19,198 nt of DNA, taken from the NCBI GenBank assembly GCA_049511115.1, contig JBEKYH010000156.1:1-19198 (forward strand), in the 5' to 3' direction. Position numbers and translations under genes: made by a program. The notes under the pieces are model-generated. The model saw only the letters and a list, made by a program, of their open reading frames with translations. It made no database searches and was not told the origin of the DNA. The stretch comes from JBEKYH01 sp049511115. Lineage in GTDB: Bacteria > Planctomycetota > Phycisphaerae > Tepidisphaerales > Tepidisphaeraceae. Below are positions 1 to 5,805 of this stretch, in pieces (the first letter of the stretch is position 1; each line of letters opens with the position of its first letter).

Positions 1-220
1 TTTGAATGTGCGGATTCTGGCGGATGGGCAGGTCGCAAAGCAGTTTGATCACGTCCACTACGGCGCGGCGGCCGAGCCGGTGACGATTGACGTGAGCGGC
101 AAGAAGGAAATATCCCTGGAGGTGGATTTCGGCGATAACTCGCCGGCTCAGGGGAGGTTCCTGTGGCTCGATCCGGCGTTCTTGAAGGTGGCGCCGGCGA
201 CGCAGCCGGGCGGGCAGTAG
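1..220 (+). CDS. NPCBM-like domain protein, C-terminal fragment
   Basis: The reading frame is open from the left edge, so the true start lies outside the window. About 72 residues are visible. They read as beta-rich sequence with a DGQ turn, a VTIDVSG segment, a SLEVDFGD segment and a final LWLDPAFLK strand. This order resembles the end of NPCBM (novel putative carbohydrate-binding module) domains, where a V(D)VSG...L.L.V...GD...W.D..L pattern is usual. The protein ends in a short Pro/Gln/Gly tail. If correct, the domain would bind sugars in a secreted or surface enzyme, but the catalytic part is not visible. The assignment rests on pattern resemblance over a short stretch. Confidence 0.55.
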   Translation, partial: LNVRILADGQVAKQFDHVHYGAAAEPVTIDVSGKKEISLEVDFGDNSPAQGRFLWLDPAFLKVAPATQPGGQ

Positions 221-252
221 CGAGTGGGTGAAGTGCCTCTGGTAATCAAGAA

Positions 253-379
253 AAATGAACGCTGAGGCACGGAGGCGCTGAGGAAGAAAATGCGGAGGAA
301 TTCAAGAGTTGGATTCTGACCTGATTTTGGATTTCCTCGTCTCTTCTACCTCTGCGCCTCTGTGCCTCAGCGTTCATTT
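253..379. repeat. Intergenic inverted-repeat element, 31-bp arms
   Basis: The left arm at 253-283 and the right arm at 349-379 are reverse complements over 31 bp with two mismatches, around a 65-bp centre. The arms carry the gctgaggcac / gtgcctcagc sequence. Such arms, with translations like SAPLRLCVHF on one strand, are familiar from dispersed intergenic repeats in many bacterial genomes. A short minus-strand open frame across it is therefore taken as a repeat artefact. No transposase is nearby, so it is probably a non-autonomous element or a structured-RNA repeat. Confidence 0.75.
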
Positions 380-433
380 CGTATTTGATGCGCCGAAAAG
401 CGATTGAGCAGCAGAAGATCACAGCGCTGGCGG

Positions 434-474
434 AAAAAAAACGGAGGCCGGTGCTCGCCGTAACACCGGCCTCC
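434..474 (-). terminator. Rho-independent terminator, minus strand
   Basis: An 11-bp perfect stem (443-453 with 464-474, ggaggccggtg / caccggcctcc) with a 10-nt loop is followed on the minus strand by eight T residues (434-441 on the plus strand are A). It would end a minus-strand transcript, yet no minus-strand gene lies to its right before carA. It most likely ends the short RNA proposed at 434-516. Confidence 0.75.
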
Positions 475-516
475 AAATCAGGCTGCCCGGCCATAGGCCG
501 GAGACCCACAGCCTTC
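434..516 (-). ncRNA. Candidate small structured RNA
   Basis: Read on the minus strand there are two consecutive hairpins. The first has an outer stem ggctg/cagcc (481-485 with 509-513) and an inner stem ccggcc/ggccgg (487-492 with 496-501), separated by a very asymmetric internal loop. The second is the strong terminator at 443-474 with its T tract. No coding gene precedes it on this strand and no clear promoter was found, so the 5' end is unknown. I do not recognise the family. It could equally be a decayed tandem terminator. Confidence 0.4.
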
Positions 517-560
517 ATCGGATGTATCGGCCGGGGGGCGGCTTTGCGTTGAATGTTTTG

Positions 561-586
561 TGAGGGTTACTCGTGAGGGTTACTCG
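561..586. repeat. 13-bp perfect tandem repeat upstream of carA
   Basis: The sequence tgagggttactcg occurs twice head to tail at 561-573 and 574-586. A degenerate third copy starts at 587 (tgggggttaaggg). The repeat ends 16 bp before the -10 box of carA and covers the -35 region, where no good -35 hexamer is visible. It is a possible regulator-binding site. Confidence 0.6.
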
Positions 587-602
587 TGGGGGTTAAGGGG
601 CG

Positions 603-608
603 TATAAT
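603..608 (+). promoter_or_regulatory. -10 box of carA, near-leaderless
   Basis: A perfect TATAAT lies at 603-608, only 9 nt before the carA ATG at 618. Transcription would start at or within a few bases of the start codon, and no Shine-Dalgarno sequence fits in between. The -35 position (about 580-585, ttactc) is poor. Confidence 0.6.
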
Positions 609-617
609 CCCGCCACG

Positions 618-1802
618 ATGAGCGAACGCAACATTGCCAAATTGGCGCTGGAAGACGGGACGGTTTTCACGGGCCGCTCCTTCGGGTCGCCCGCGGGGGC
701 CGAGGGGGAAGTCGTTTTCAATACTTCCATGACCGGCTACCAGGAGATTCTCACCGATCCCTCCTACAAGGGGCAGATCGTCACCATGACGTATCCCCTC
801 ATCGGCAACTACGGCATCAACCGCCAGGATGTCGAAAGCCGCTGCCCGCACGTGGCGGGGCTGATCGTCAAGGAACTCCCGCCGCTGTATTCCAACTGGC
901 GGGCCAATCTGTCGCTGGACGATTACCTGAAGGAAAACAGGATCCCCGGAATGGAGGGGATCGACACGCGCGCCCTGACGCGCAAGCTGCGCATCGGCGG
1001 GGCCATGCGCGGCGTGCTGAGCACGGAGAATCTTGACGACCGCAATCTCGTGGAGATGGCGCGCGGGGCGGCCCAGATGGCGGGGGCCGATTGGGTGCAG
1101 GCGGTGAAGCCGTCCGCGCCGTACGGATGGAGCGAGACGCAGGGAGACTGGGGATTGGGGGCGGTTAATCGCGGTGATGGCTTGCACGTCGTGGCGCTGG
1201 ATTGCGGGGCCAAGCGGAATATTCTGCGGCATCTGCTGGAGCGCGGGATTCGCGTGACGGTGCTGCCGCCGGACGCGAGCGGAGCGGAGATTCTCTCGCA
1301 TAATCCCGACGGGTTGTTCGTCAGCAACGGCCCGGGCGATCCGGCGGTGCTGGACTACGCGATCCGGCCCATCGCGGCCGTCCTGGGGAAGGTGCCGATT
1401 TTCGGGATCTGCCTGGGGCACCAGCTTCTGGGCCGGGCCATCGGCGCGGAGACCTACAAATTGAAATTCGGCCACCGCGGCGGGAATCAGCCGGTGAAGA
1501 ATCTCGAGACCGGCCGCGTGGAAATCACCAGCCAGAATCATGGGTTTGCCGTGGACCAGAAGAGCCTGGAATCCCACGGCGGCGTGGTGACGCACATCAA
1601 CCTCAACGACGGCACCGTCGAAGGCTTCCGCCACGAAACCCTGCCGGCGTTTTGCGTGCAGTATCACCCCGAAGCCAGCCCGGGGCCGCATGATGCGGCG
1701 TATTTGTTTGATGCGTTTGTGGAGATGATGAAGACGAAAAAGCCGGTGGGGGCGGGGAGGTTGAAGGAGTTGCAGGGGATGAGGGAAGTGAAGACGGGGT
1801 GA
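618..1802 (+). CDS. carA: Carbamoyl-phosphate synthase small subunit
   Basis: This is the glutaminase subunit of carbamoyl-phosphate synthase. It hydrolyses glutamine and passes ammonia to the large subunit (CarB) to make carbamoyl phosphate for arginine and pyrimidine synthesis in the cytoplasm. The 394 residues match the usual length. The N-terminal CPSase domain (about 1-140) starts with LALEDGTVFTG and contains the FNTSMTGYQEILTDPSY block. The C-terminal class I amidotransferase domain (about 190-375) has the nucleophile Cys265 in GICLGHQ and His350/Glu352 in YHPEASPGP. The ATG at 618 gives the standard family N-terminus; a TATAAT box sits just before it, suggesting a leaderless message. 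carB is not adjacent: the next genes are on the other strand. The last 20 residues are a basic tail of no known role. Confidence 0.97.
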   Translation: MSERNIAKLALEDGTVFTGRSFGSPAGAEGEVVFNTSMTGYQEILTDPSYKGQIVTMTYPLIGNYGINRQDVESRCPHVAGLIVKELPPLYSNWRANLSLDDYLKENRIPGMEGIDTRALTRKLRIGGAMRGVLSTENLDDRNLVEMARGAAQMAGADWVQAVKPSAPYGWSETQGDWGLGAVNRGDGLHVVALDCGAKRNILRHLLERGIRVTVLPPDASGAEILSHNPDGLFVSNGPGDPAVLDYAIRPIAAVLGKVPIFGICLGHQLLGRAIGAETYKLKFGHRGGNQPVKNLETGRVEITSQNHGFAVDQKSLESHGGVVTHINLNDGTVEGFRHETLPAFCVQYHPEASPGPHDAAYLFDAFVEMMKTKKPVGAGRLKELQGMREVKTG

Positions 1803-1815
1803 GGCTGCTGCGGCA

Positions 1816-1845
1816 CCGAGGTTCGCAACACCTCGGGCCATGTTT
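1816..1845 (+). terminator. Weak hairpin after carA
   Basis: A 6-bp stem (ccgagg 1816-1821, cctcgg 1831-1836) is followed by gccatg and four T. It stands 13 bp after the carA stop codon. The stem is short and the T run is displaced, so termination would be weak. Confidence 0.35.
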
Positions 1846-1856
1846 TCACCGTCGCC

Positions 1857-2633
1857 CTAAATTATGAGCCGGGGCTCTGCCCGATCTGTGAAGCATATGC
1901 TCGCCACGTCAGCAGGGCTCCCAGAGTCGATTTTCTTGACGAGCACGGGCTCACCGGTCAGCGCCGCAACGCGATTCATCCACGCGCGTTGCAACCTCCG
2001 GAGCAATTGCTCAGGGACCGCAGGTCGATCGTGAATATTAAGCGGCACCCAAATCCGAGAGGCCCGGAAGTTAGGTACGTCTACCGTCAGATTTGCTGTG
2101 AAGTAAATAATCCCGTTGATACTGCTGTAGAATGTCCGCAGCAGATGATGTAGTAGGAATAACATCAGGTCGAGTTCGAAGCCCACGTCACCGTCATTGG
2201 CGACAATGAGCAATCCCATCGGTTTTTCGATCCCGAAGTAGCAAGCCGTATCCTTAATCTGGCTGTTCGCCTTTTCAAGAATCCTGGCGAGCCGCTTCTT
2301 GTAAGGCTCCAAGAATTCCTTCGCGGCCCGCGGGTCAAGGTCAGCAATCTGCCTAACACTTACGCGAACCGTTCCGAAGACCTGCGGCGCCCGACCCTCA
2401 CTCATCAGTTTTGCGTACAATTTCTCCAATTTGGCCCTGAATTCCGGGTCGCCGATAACGTTTTTGTCGAGGCGTTTCAACTCCGCTACTACGTTGTCCC
2501 GGCGAAAAATGTAGTCAGCGTTATCGAAAGCGGGAGATTTTGTCGGGAGGAGCCTCTCCACTACCTCGCCGCCTGCGCGACGGACCGCAGCAGGAAACTC
2601 GGCGTCGACGTCAATCCGCGGCGTTTGGTTCAT
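1857..2633 (-). CDS. Hypothetical protein, PD-(D/E)xK nuclease-like N-terminus
   Basis: No named family is recognised for this 258-residue protein. Residues 36-55 read as a restriction-endonuclease-like core: Asp40 in NADYIF, then Glu51 and Lys53 in VVAELKRL, which fits the D...ExK signature on a beta-hairpin. A mixed helical middle (60-125) with many charges follows, then a hydrophobic strand MGLLIVAND (about 142-150) and a segment near 155-180 rich in Leu, His and Phe. No signal peptide is seen, so it is probably cytoplasmic. The ATG at 2633 is preceded by TATAAT on the minus strand (2644-2639), which leaves almost no leader. It lies downstream of, and in the same direction as, the VRR-NUC gene. 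Both are less GC-rich than carA, suggesting transfer. A nuclease role is inferred from the motif only. Confidence 0.7.
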   Translation of the reverse strand: MNQTPRIDVDAEFPAAVRRAGGEVVERLLPTKSPAFDNADYIFRRDNVVAELKRLDKNVIGDPEFRAKLEKLYAKLMSEGRAPQVFGTVRVSVRQIADLDPRAAKEFLEPYKKRLARILEKANSQIKDTACYFGIEKPMGLLIVANDGDVGFELDLMLFLLHHLLRTFYSSINGIIYFTANLTVDVPNFRASRIWVPLNIHDRPAVPEQLLRRLQRAWMNRVAALTGEPVLVKKIDSGSPADVASICFTDRAEPRLII

Positions 2634-2638
2634 GAGCG

Positions 2639-2644
2639 ATTATA
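2639..2644 (-). promoter_or_regulatory. -10 box at the start of the PD-(D/E)xK-like gene
   Basis: TATAAT is read on the minus strand from 2644 to 2639 and ends 5 nt before the ATG at 2633. A transcript from it would start at or beside the ATG. There is no good -35 hexamer at 16-18 bp. Confidence 0.45.
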
Positions 2645-2761
2645 TGCCCGCCCAGCCAGCGCGGCCGGTATCAATAACAAGGGGCACTAGAATTCGTGAA
2701 GGAGAGTTGGATGACCGAAAGACACCTGCGGCATTGGGGATTTCCAAGTGCCCGTGCCCAT

Positions 2762-3358
2762 TCAGACCCCACCCGTTAACCTCGAGACGGCGACATCAAT
2801 CCCGAGTGGTAGCAGAATGTCGGTCGCCAAGCGATTCTGAGAATCCCGCACCTCGTCGTTCAGCGTCTTCACTTCCCGGAGTTTTAGTTTAGTACCGGAG
2901 ACCAAGGTGAGATCGGGCCAACCTGAGCGATAAACATATGGGTCGCGTGCAAACCGGGATACGATCTCAACAAAGCGCGGCGCACCCAGCGCCCTATGAA
3001 GGGACAAGATAAAATCGATAGATAGCCCAGGAAAGCTTTCGATCACGAACGGATCGCTATAGAACTGCGCAAAATTCTGGGTGATTCGAGCTTCGCCGGC
3101 AGAAGCGGCATTGCGGACCAACTCGCTTGGGTGATAAAGGGCACGGCCCTTCACACGCTCCATGAGCTTACGATCAGTTTGGGAGGAGCGGTTCGACTCG
3201 TAGAAAATTCCCTCAGTGAATATAGCGGCATCGCGCACACCAACTCGCGTCATGCAAGCTGATTTGATGAGAATTAAAAACGCCCCCCCCTCACAGGACG
3301 TGCCGTTCCAGCCTCGGGAATTCCATAACTCCAGCGCAGCGCACTCCGGGCGCACCAT
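2762..3358 (-). CDS. VRR-NUC (FAN1-like) nuclease domain protein, probably truncated
   Basis: The 198-residue frame ends in a VRR-NUC nuclease core: Asp149 in GWPDLTL, Glu162 and Lys164 in REVKTLND, Gln174, and the closing strand GIDVAVSRL. Upstream, ALELWNSRGWNGTSCEGGAF resembles the FAN1 segment with a conserved Glu (here Glu23), followed by a helical region about 50-135. FAN1-type proteins are structure-specific nucleases for crosslink repair and normally exceed 500 residues. This copy keeps only the catalytic end. ATG at 3358 is the first ATG in this frame and has no ribosome binding site. The sequence just upstream continues a plausible coding frame in another phase (3345-3491), so the gene is likely frameshifted. 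A G8 run on the coding strand (3290-3283) lies inside but does not break the frame. Confidence 0.65.
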   Translation of the reverse strand: MVRPECAALELWNSRGWNGTSCEGGAFLILIKSACMTRVGVRDAAIFTEGIFYESNRSSQTDRKLMERVKGRALYHPSELVRNAASAGEARITQNFAQFYSDPFVIESFPGLSIDFILSLHRALGAPRFVEIVSRFARDPYVYRSGWPDLTLVSGTKLKLREVKTLNDEVRDSQNRLATDILLPLGIDVAVSRLTGGV

Positions 3359-3491
3359 CTGGCTTGAAAGCGGACCGATCCACCATCCATCGGGCGCGGC
3401 CGCTATGTGAATAGGTCACCTCCCGCTCTGTTGGATATTCAATCTCACCCAAGAGATCATCGCGCTGCGCGCGATCTCTTTCAACTGACAA
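3345..3491 (-). pseudogene. Out-of-frame 5' part of the VRR-NUC gene
   Basis: From TTG at 3491 a minus-strand frame reads through EIEYPTEREVTYSHSGRARW and then AFKPDGAP at about 3348. Skipping one base here continues directly as ECAALELWNSRGW in the frame of the VRR-NUC gene. The joined order (Thr-Tyr...Arg-Trp strand, turn, then E.AL..W...GW.G..EG) is the one expected before the FAN1-like catalytic region. If not shifted, the frame stops at 3291. A stop codon precedes 3491, so the remnant has no N-terminal part. Either the gene is inactive, or the shift is a sequence error or a recoding event. Confidence 0.5.
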
Positions 3492-4449
3492 AACTCAGTG
3501 ATTAGGTGCTTTCACCCACGATTGAAGGCATTAAACAAACTCGCTCGATGCGCTAAATCGGTTTCTGCGCAAAGAACGCCGTTTACAATTCATTCAACAA
3601 ATCTTTTCCTCTGCCGGCCCGTTTGACTATTCCGTGCATATAATTAGATAGAGGCACAGTGATGCCTCCAAGCTGAAAGTCCCCAGCCTTTTCGCCGTTT
3701 GTACATCGCGAAAAGCCGTCGGGCCGGCGCCCGCAAGTCGTAGGTGGTAAGCAGCCCCCACCGATTCACCCGCTCAATCGCACCTATAAACCGGCCTTCT
3801 TAGTCCGGCTCGCGATTGGCCATCGGTGTGCGAGTCTCACTCGTAACGCCACGATTTTTGTGCTGAAGCTTCCGATCTCAGCACGATACGTGTCCTTTTG
3901 CGCCGGTTCTGTTTCGCTCGTGCCGCCTCCATTTTGTTCCCGCCAGGCTGGATCGCCCTGCGGGCTTTGCAGGCGGCTCATCGTCGAAAGTGTTCGCCTT
4001 CGGCGACGGAACCATGCGAGCGATTATGCAACAGAACGAGGACTATCCGAACGGCGTGCATCCCAACCCGGATTTTCACCGCGCTAGGACTGAACCCGAA
4101 TGTTCAGTTCTCCTCGGTAAACCGAAATACCCGGGCTAACGCCAACATTTACTTGGCCGGATGCGTTTGTACGCCCACGGCGTCTGCATTGCCGTCTTGC
4201 GCCGGTTCGAAGGGTGAACGAGCGACTAGCGAGTCGAACCCCATCGGATAACTCCCGACTACGGTCAGGGCTAAACCCCACAAGTTCACATCAGCGGCTC
4301 GAACTCGCCGAGTGTGACTATGCCGCACAAGCCCGACGCCATCCACCACCGCGCGTGGCGTCTCGTTGTCCGGCTGATTCGAACTACGTTCCATGCGGTG
4401 GAGAAGGCGCACGCATCTTCGGTCCCACGGCTCGGCAGCGAGTCAACGC
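3492..4449. other. About 1 kb without a convincing gene
   Basis: Several open frames of 65-120 codons cover this stretch on both strands. None has a recognisable domain, a good ribosome binding site or coherent secondary structure. The DNA holds a TATAAT (3639-3644) followed by two hairpins (3651-3668 and 3691-3717), an inverted repeat gtgctga/tcagcac (3860-3866 with 3878-3884), a 7-bp hairpin actgaac/gttcagt (4089-4108), and ttgcgccggttc repeated near 3898 and 4198. It looks like decayed accessory DNA or an unrecognised RNA region. Confidence 0.5.
3639..3717 (+). ncRNA. Possible small RNA: -10 box followed by two hairpins
   Basis: A TATAAT at 3639-3644 is followed at the expected start distance by a perfect 6-bp hairpin gaggca/tgcctc (3651-3656 with 3663-3668). 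A second hairpin follows, cttttcgc/gcgaaaag (8-bp stem, 12-nt loop, about 3690-3717). No good -35 sits 17 bp upstream (a TTGACT is only about 10 bp away) and no terminator T tract is obvious. This is speculative. Confidence 0.2.
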
Positions 4450-4450
4450 A

Positions 4451-4491
4451 TTGTCTCCTGAAGACAATATCCATATAACGAAGCTTGTTAT
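4451..4491. promoter_or_regulatory. Promoter with overlapping palindromes upstream of the XRE gene
   Basis: A -35 TTGTCT (4451-4456) and a -10 TATAAC (4474-4479) are separated by exactly 17 bp. The -35 lies inside a perfect inverted repeat attgtct/agacaat (4450-4456 with 4462-4468). The -10 and start codon lie inside a second dyad ataac-gaagctt-gttat (4475-4491). XRE antitoxin-type proteins typically repress their own promoter through such palindromes, so these are operator candidates. The start codon at 4490 is only 11 nt after the -10, again near-leaderless. Confidence 0.5.
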
Positions 4492-4834
4492 GAGCGTTCA
4501 AACCCTGACCGTCGCACGAAAGAAATTTGCCGTTATTCCCTACGAGGACTACGAGCAATTGCTTAAAGGGGCCAAGCCGGATGAGACCGGTTTGCCACCG
4601 CTGCCGGAACCTTTGCCGAGCGGGAATTTCCCGGCTCGCGAATTCATGCGCGCTTCCATTGCCCGTGACATCATTCAAGGGCGACGGAAGGCGGGATTAT
4701 CGCAGGCCGAACTGGCACGGCGAGCGGGTGTTCAACCGGCGGTGCTTAATCGCATTGAGCGGGCGAAGGTTGATGCCACCAGCGCGACAGTCGATAAGTT
4801 GCTTGCGACGTTAGGCGCGGCGAAGAAACGATGA
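4490..4834 (+). CDS. XRE-family HTH transcriptional regulator, antitoxin-like
   Basis: This is a 114-residue protein. Residues about 58-112 form a Cro/C1-type helix-turn-helix with the LSQAELARRAGVQPAVLNRIER core, which is the DNA-binding part of HigA/HipB-type antitoxins and stand-alone XRE repressors. Residues 1-30 (KKFAVIPYEDYEQLL) resemble the N-terminal strand and helix of antitoxins that begin with a VIP.EDYE motif. The middle is Pro-rich. The ATG at 4490 is chosen because the motif begins directly after it and a 17-bp-spaced promoter ends just before it; the open frame upstream has no domain. No toxin gene is visible on either side, so it is an orphan. It probably represses itself through the palindromes at 4450-4491. 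A role as an ordinary repressor is equally possible. Confidence 0.85.
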   Translation: MSVQTLTVARKKFAVIPYEDYEQLLKGAKPDETGLPPLPEPLPSGNFPAREFMRASIARDIIQGRRKAGLSQAELARRAGVQPAVLNRIERAKVDATSATVDKLLATLGAAKKR

Positions 4835-4902
4835 CGTTTTCTATGGCGGCACTTTTCGGTCACTTTGGCGTGGCTGGTCGTTTACGGAAAAAAGGCGAAG
4901 AA

Positions 4903-4943
4903 CCCTCACCCCAGCCCTCTCCCTGAGTACAGGGCGAGGGGGA
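4903..4943. repeat. Dispersed intergenic palindrome (ccctctccct...agggcgaggg)
   Basis: The arms ccctctccct (4915-4924) and agggcgaggg (4931-4940) pair with one mismatch around gagtac, preceded by ccctcacccc. This sequence is a very common intergenic palindrome in many bacteria; its translation NPHPSPLPEYRARG is a familiar artefact in short hypothetical proteins. It lies between the XRE and MmcB-like genes. The 236 bp between those genes hold nothing else I can support. Confidence 0.65.
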
Positions 4944-5070
4944 AAAGGCGGGTGTTTTCGATTGGAGGCAGGGATGGTTCGCCGCTGATTTTCGGCGGTT
5001 GGCGATGGCGGCTCCGCCCGCCGCGCGTTAATCTCTTCTCGACAATTCCCGCGTTGGCAAAGGAGTGCCC

Positions 5071-5805
5071 ATGCCTGGTGAGACGGATCTTCATAAGACG
5101 TTGAAAAAGGAAGCGTGCCGGTGGATGTTTCGCATTGGGTATCGGGCGATCGCGGCGGAGGTGCGGGTGCCGCCGCTGGGGATTATTGATGCGGTGGGGA
5201 CGGGGATTTTTCGGCCTTACCAGAATTACCTGTTTACGCCGTGCGAGTTGCCGCAGGTTTGTTTTGTGGAATGCAAAGCGTCGCGGGCGGATTTTCTGCG
5301 CGACCTGGGGCGCGACGGGCAACTGGAGATGTTCCTGACGGAACGAAATCGCCGGCGCGGGACGCGCGGACGAAAACGCAGCGTCGTCGGGCTGGCCAAG
5401 TTTGATGCGTGCCTGGTGCAGCCGATGGCGAATCTGCTGTATGTGCTGGCTCCCGCGGGAATCGTGCAGAAGAGGGATTTGCCGCCGCGGTGGGGGTTGC
5501 TGAGTTTTTCCGAGGCGGGCGTGAACGTGGTCGTGAAGGCGCTGTGGCAGGAGGCGGCGGCGGAGCGCTGCCAATATGTCGATGGCGCGATCGCGCGGAC
5601 GCTGACCGGCGATATTCATCGCGCCGACGACCGGGCCATCAATTCGGTCAACCGGCAGCTTTTTGCACAGCAGATTCAATTGGCGGAGCGCATCCGCGCG
5701 ATTCGGCCGCGGGCGGTGTTTGCGCCGCCGCTGGGGCGTGACCTGCCCAGTCCGCGCGGCTACGATGTGCCAACGGATGCGCCTGGTCAGTTACAACATC
5801 CTTGA
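5071..5805 (+). CDS. MmcB-like PD-(D/E)xK DNA repair protein
   Basis: This 244-residue protein has a restriction-endonuclease-like core at the N-terminus. The visible elements are a first helix (HKTLKKEACRWMF), Glu30 in AAEVRV, Asp40 in GIIDAVGTG, Glu67 and Lys69 in CFVECKASRADFLRD, and a second acidic motif at Asp74/Asp78. The later block NLLYVLAPAG...LPPRWGLLSF is typical of MmcB and related proteins. MmcB belongs to DNA damage responses in alphaproteobacteria; the biochemical role here is inferred. ATG 5071 is preferred over GTG 5065, because GTG 5065 overlaps the strong ribosome binding site aaaggag (5059-5065) that lies 5 nt before the ATG. Its 3' end overlaps the next gene by 29 bp, so the two are probably co-translated. 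The last 60 residues are unassigned. Confidence 0.8.
   Translation: MPGETDLHKTLKKEACRWMFRIGYRAIAAEVRVPPLGIIDAVGTGIFRPYQNYLFTPCELPQVCFVECKASRADFLRDLGRDGQLEMFLTERNRRRGTRGRKRSVVGLAKFDACLVQPMANLLYVLAPAGIVQKRDLPPRWGLLSFSEAGVNVVVKALWQEAAAERCQYVDGAIARTLTGDIHRADDRAINSVNRQLFAQQIQLAERIRAIRPRAVFAPPLGRDLPSPRGYDVPTDAPGQLQHP

Noticed and set aside
567..1841. Long minus-strand open frame of 424 codons opposite carA
   Set aside because: It is a GC-driven shadow of carA, rich in Arg, His and Pro with no domain, while carA is certain.
3283..3290. Run of eight C (G on the coding strand) as a phase-variation tract in the VRR-NUC gene
   Set aside because: The conserved CEGGAF block reads in the correct frame through the run; the apparent frame break lies elsewhere, near 3346-3350.
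3640..4110. RNase P RNA, tmRNA or SRP RNA in the gene-poor kilobase
   Set aside because: The gaaagtcc and acagaa fragments are isolated; the conserved cores of these RNAs are absent.
4190..4260. tRNA-like ggttcga sequences
   Set aside because: No acceptor stem, anticodon arm or correct T-arm pairing could be built on either strand.
4130..4492. Integron attC-like sites (gctaac..., ...ataac/gttat) before the XRE gene
   Set aside because: The core sites do not match the attC consensus, no paired structure of the right length was found, and no integrase or cassette array is visible.
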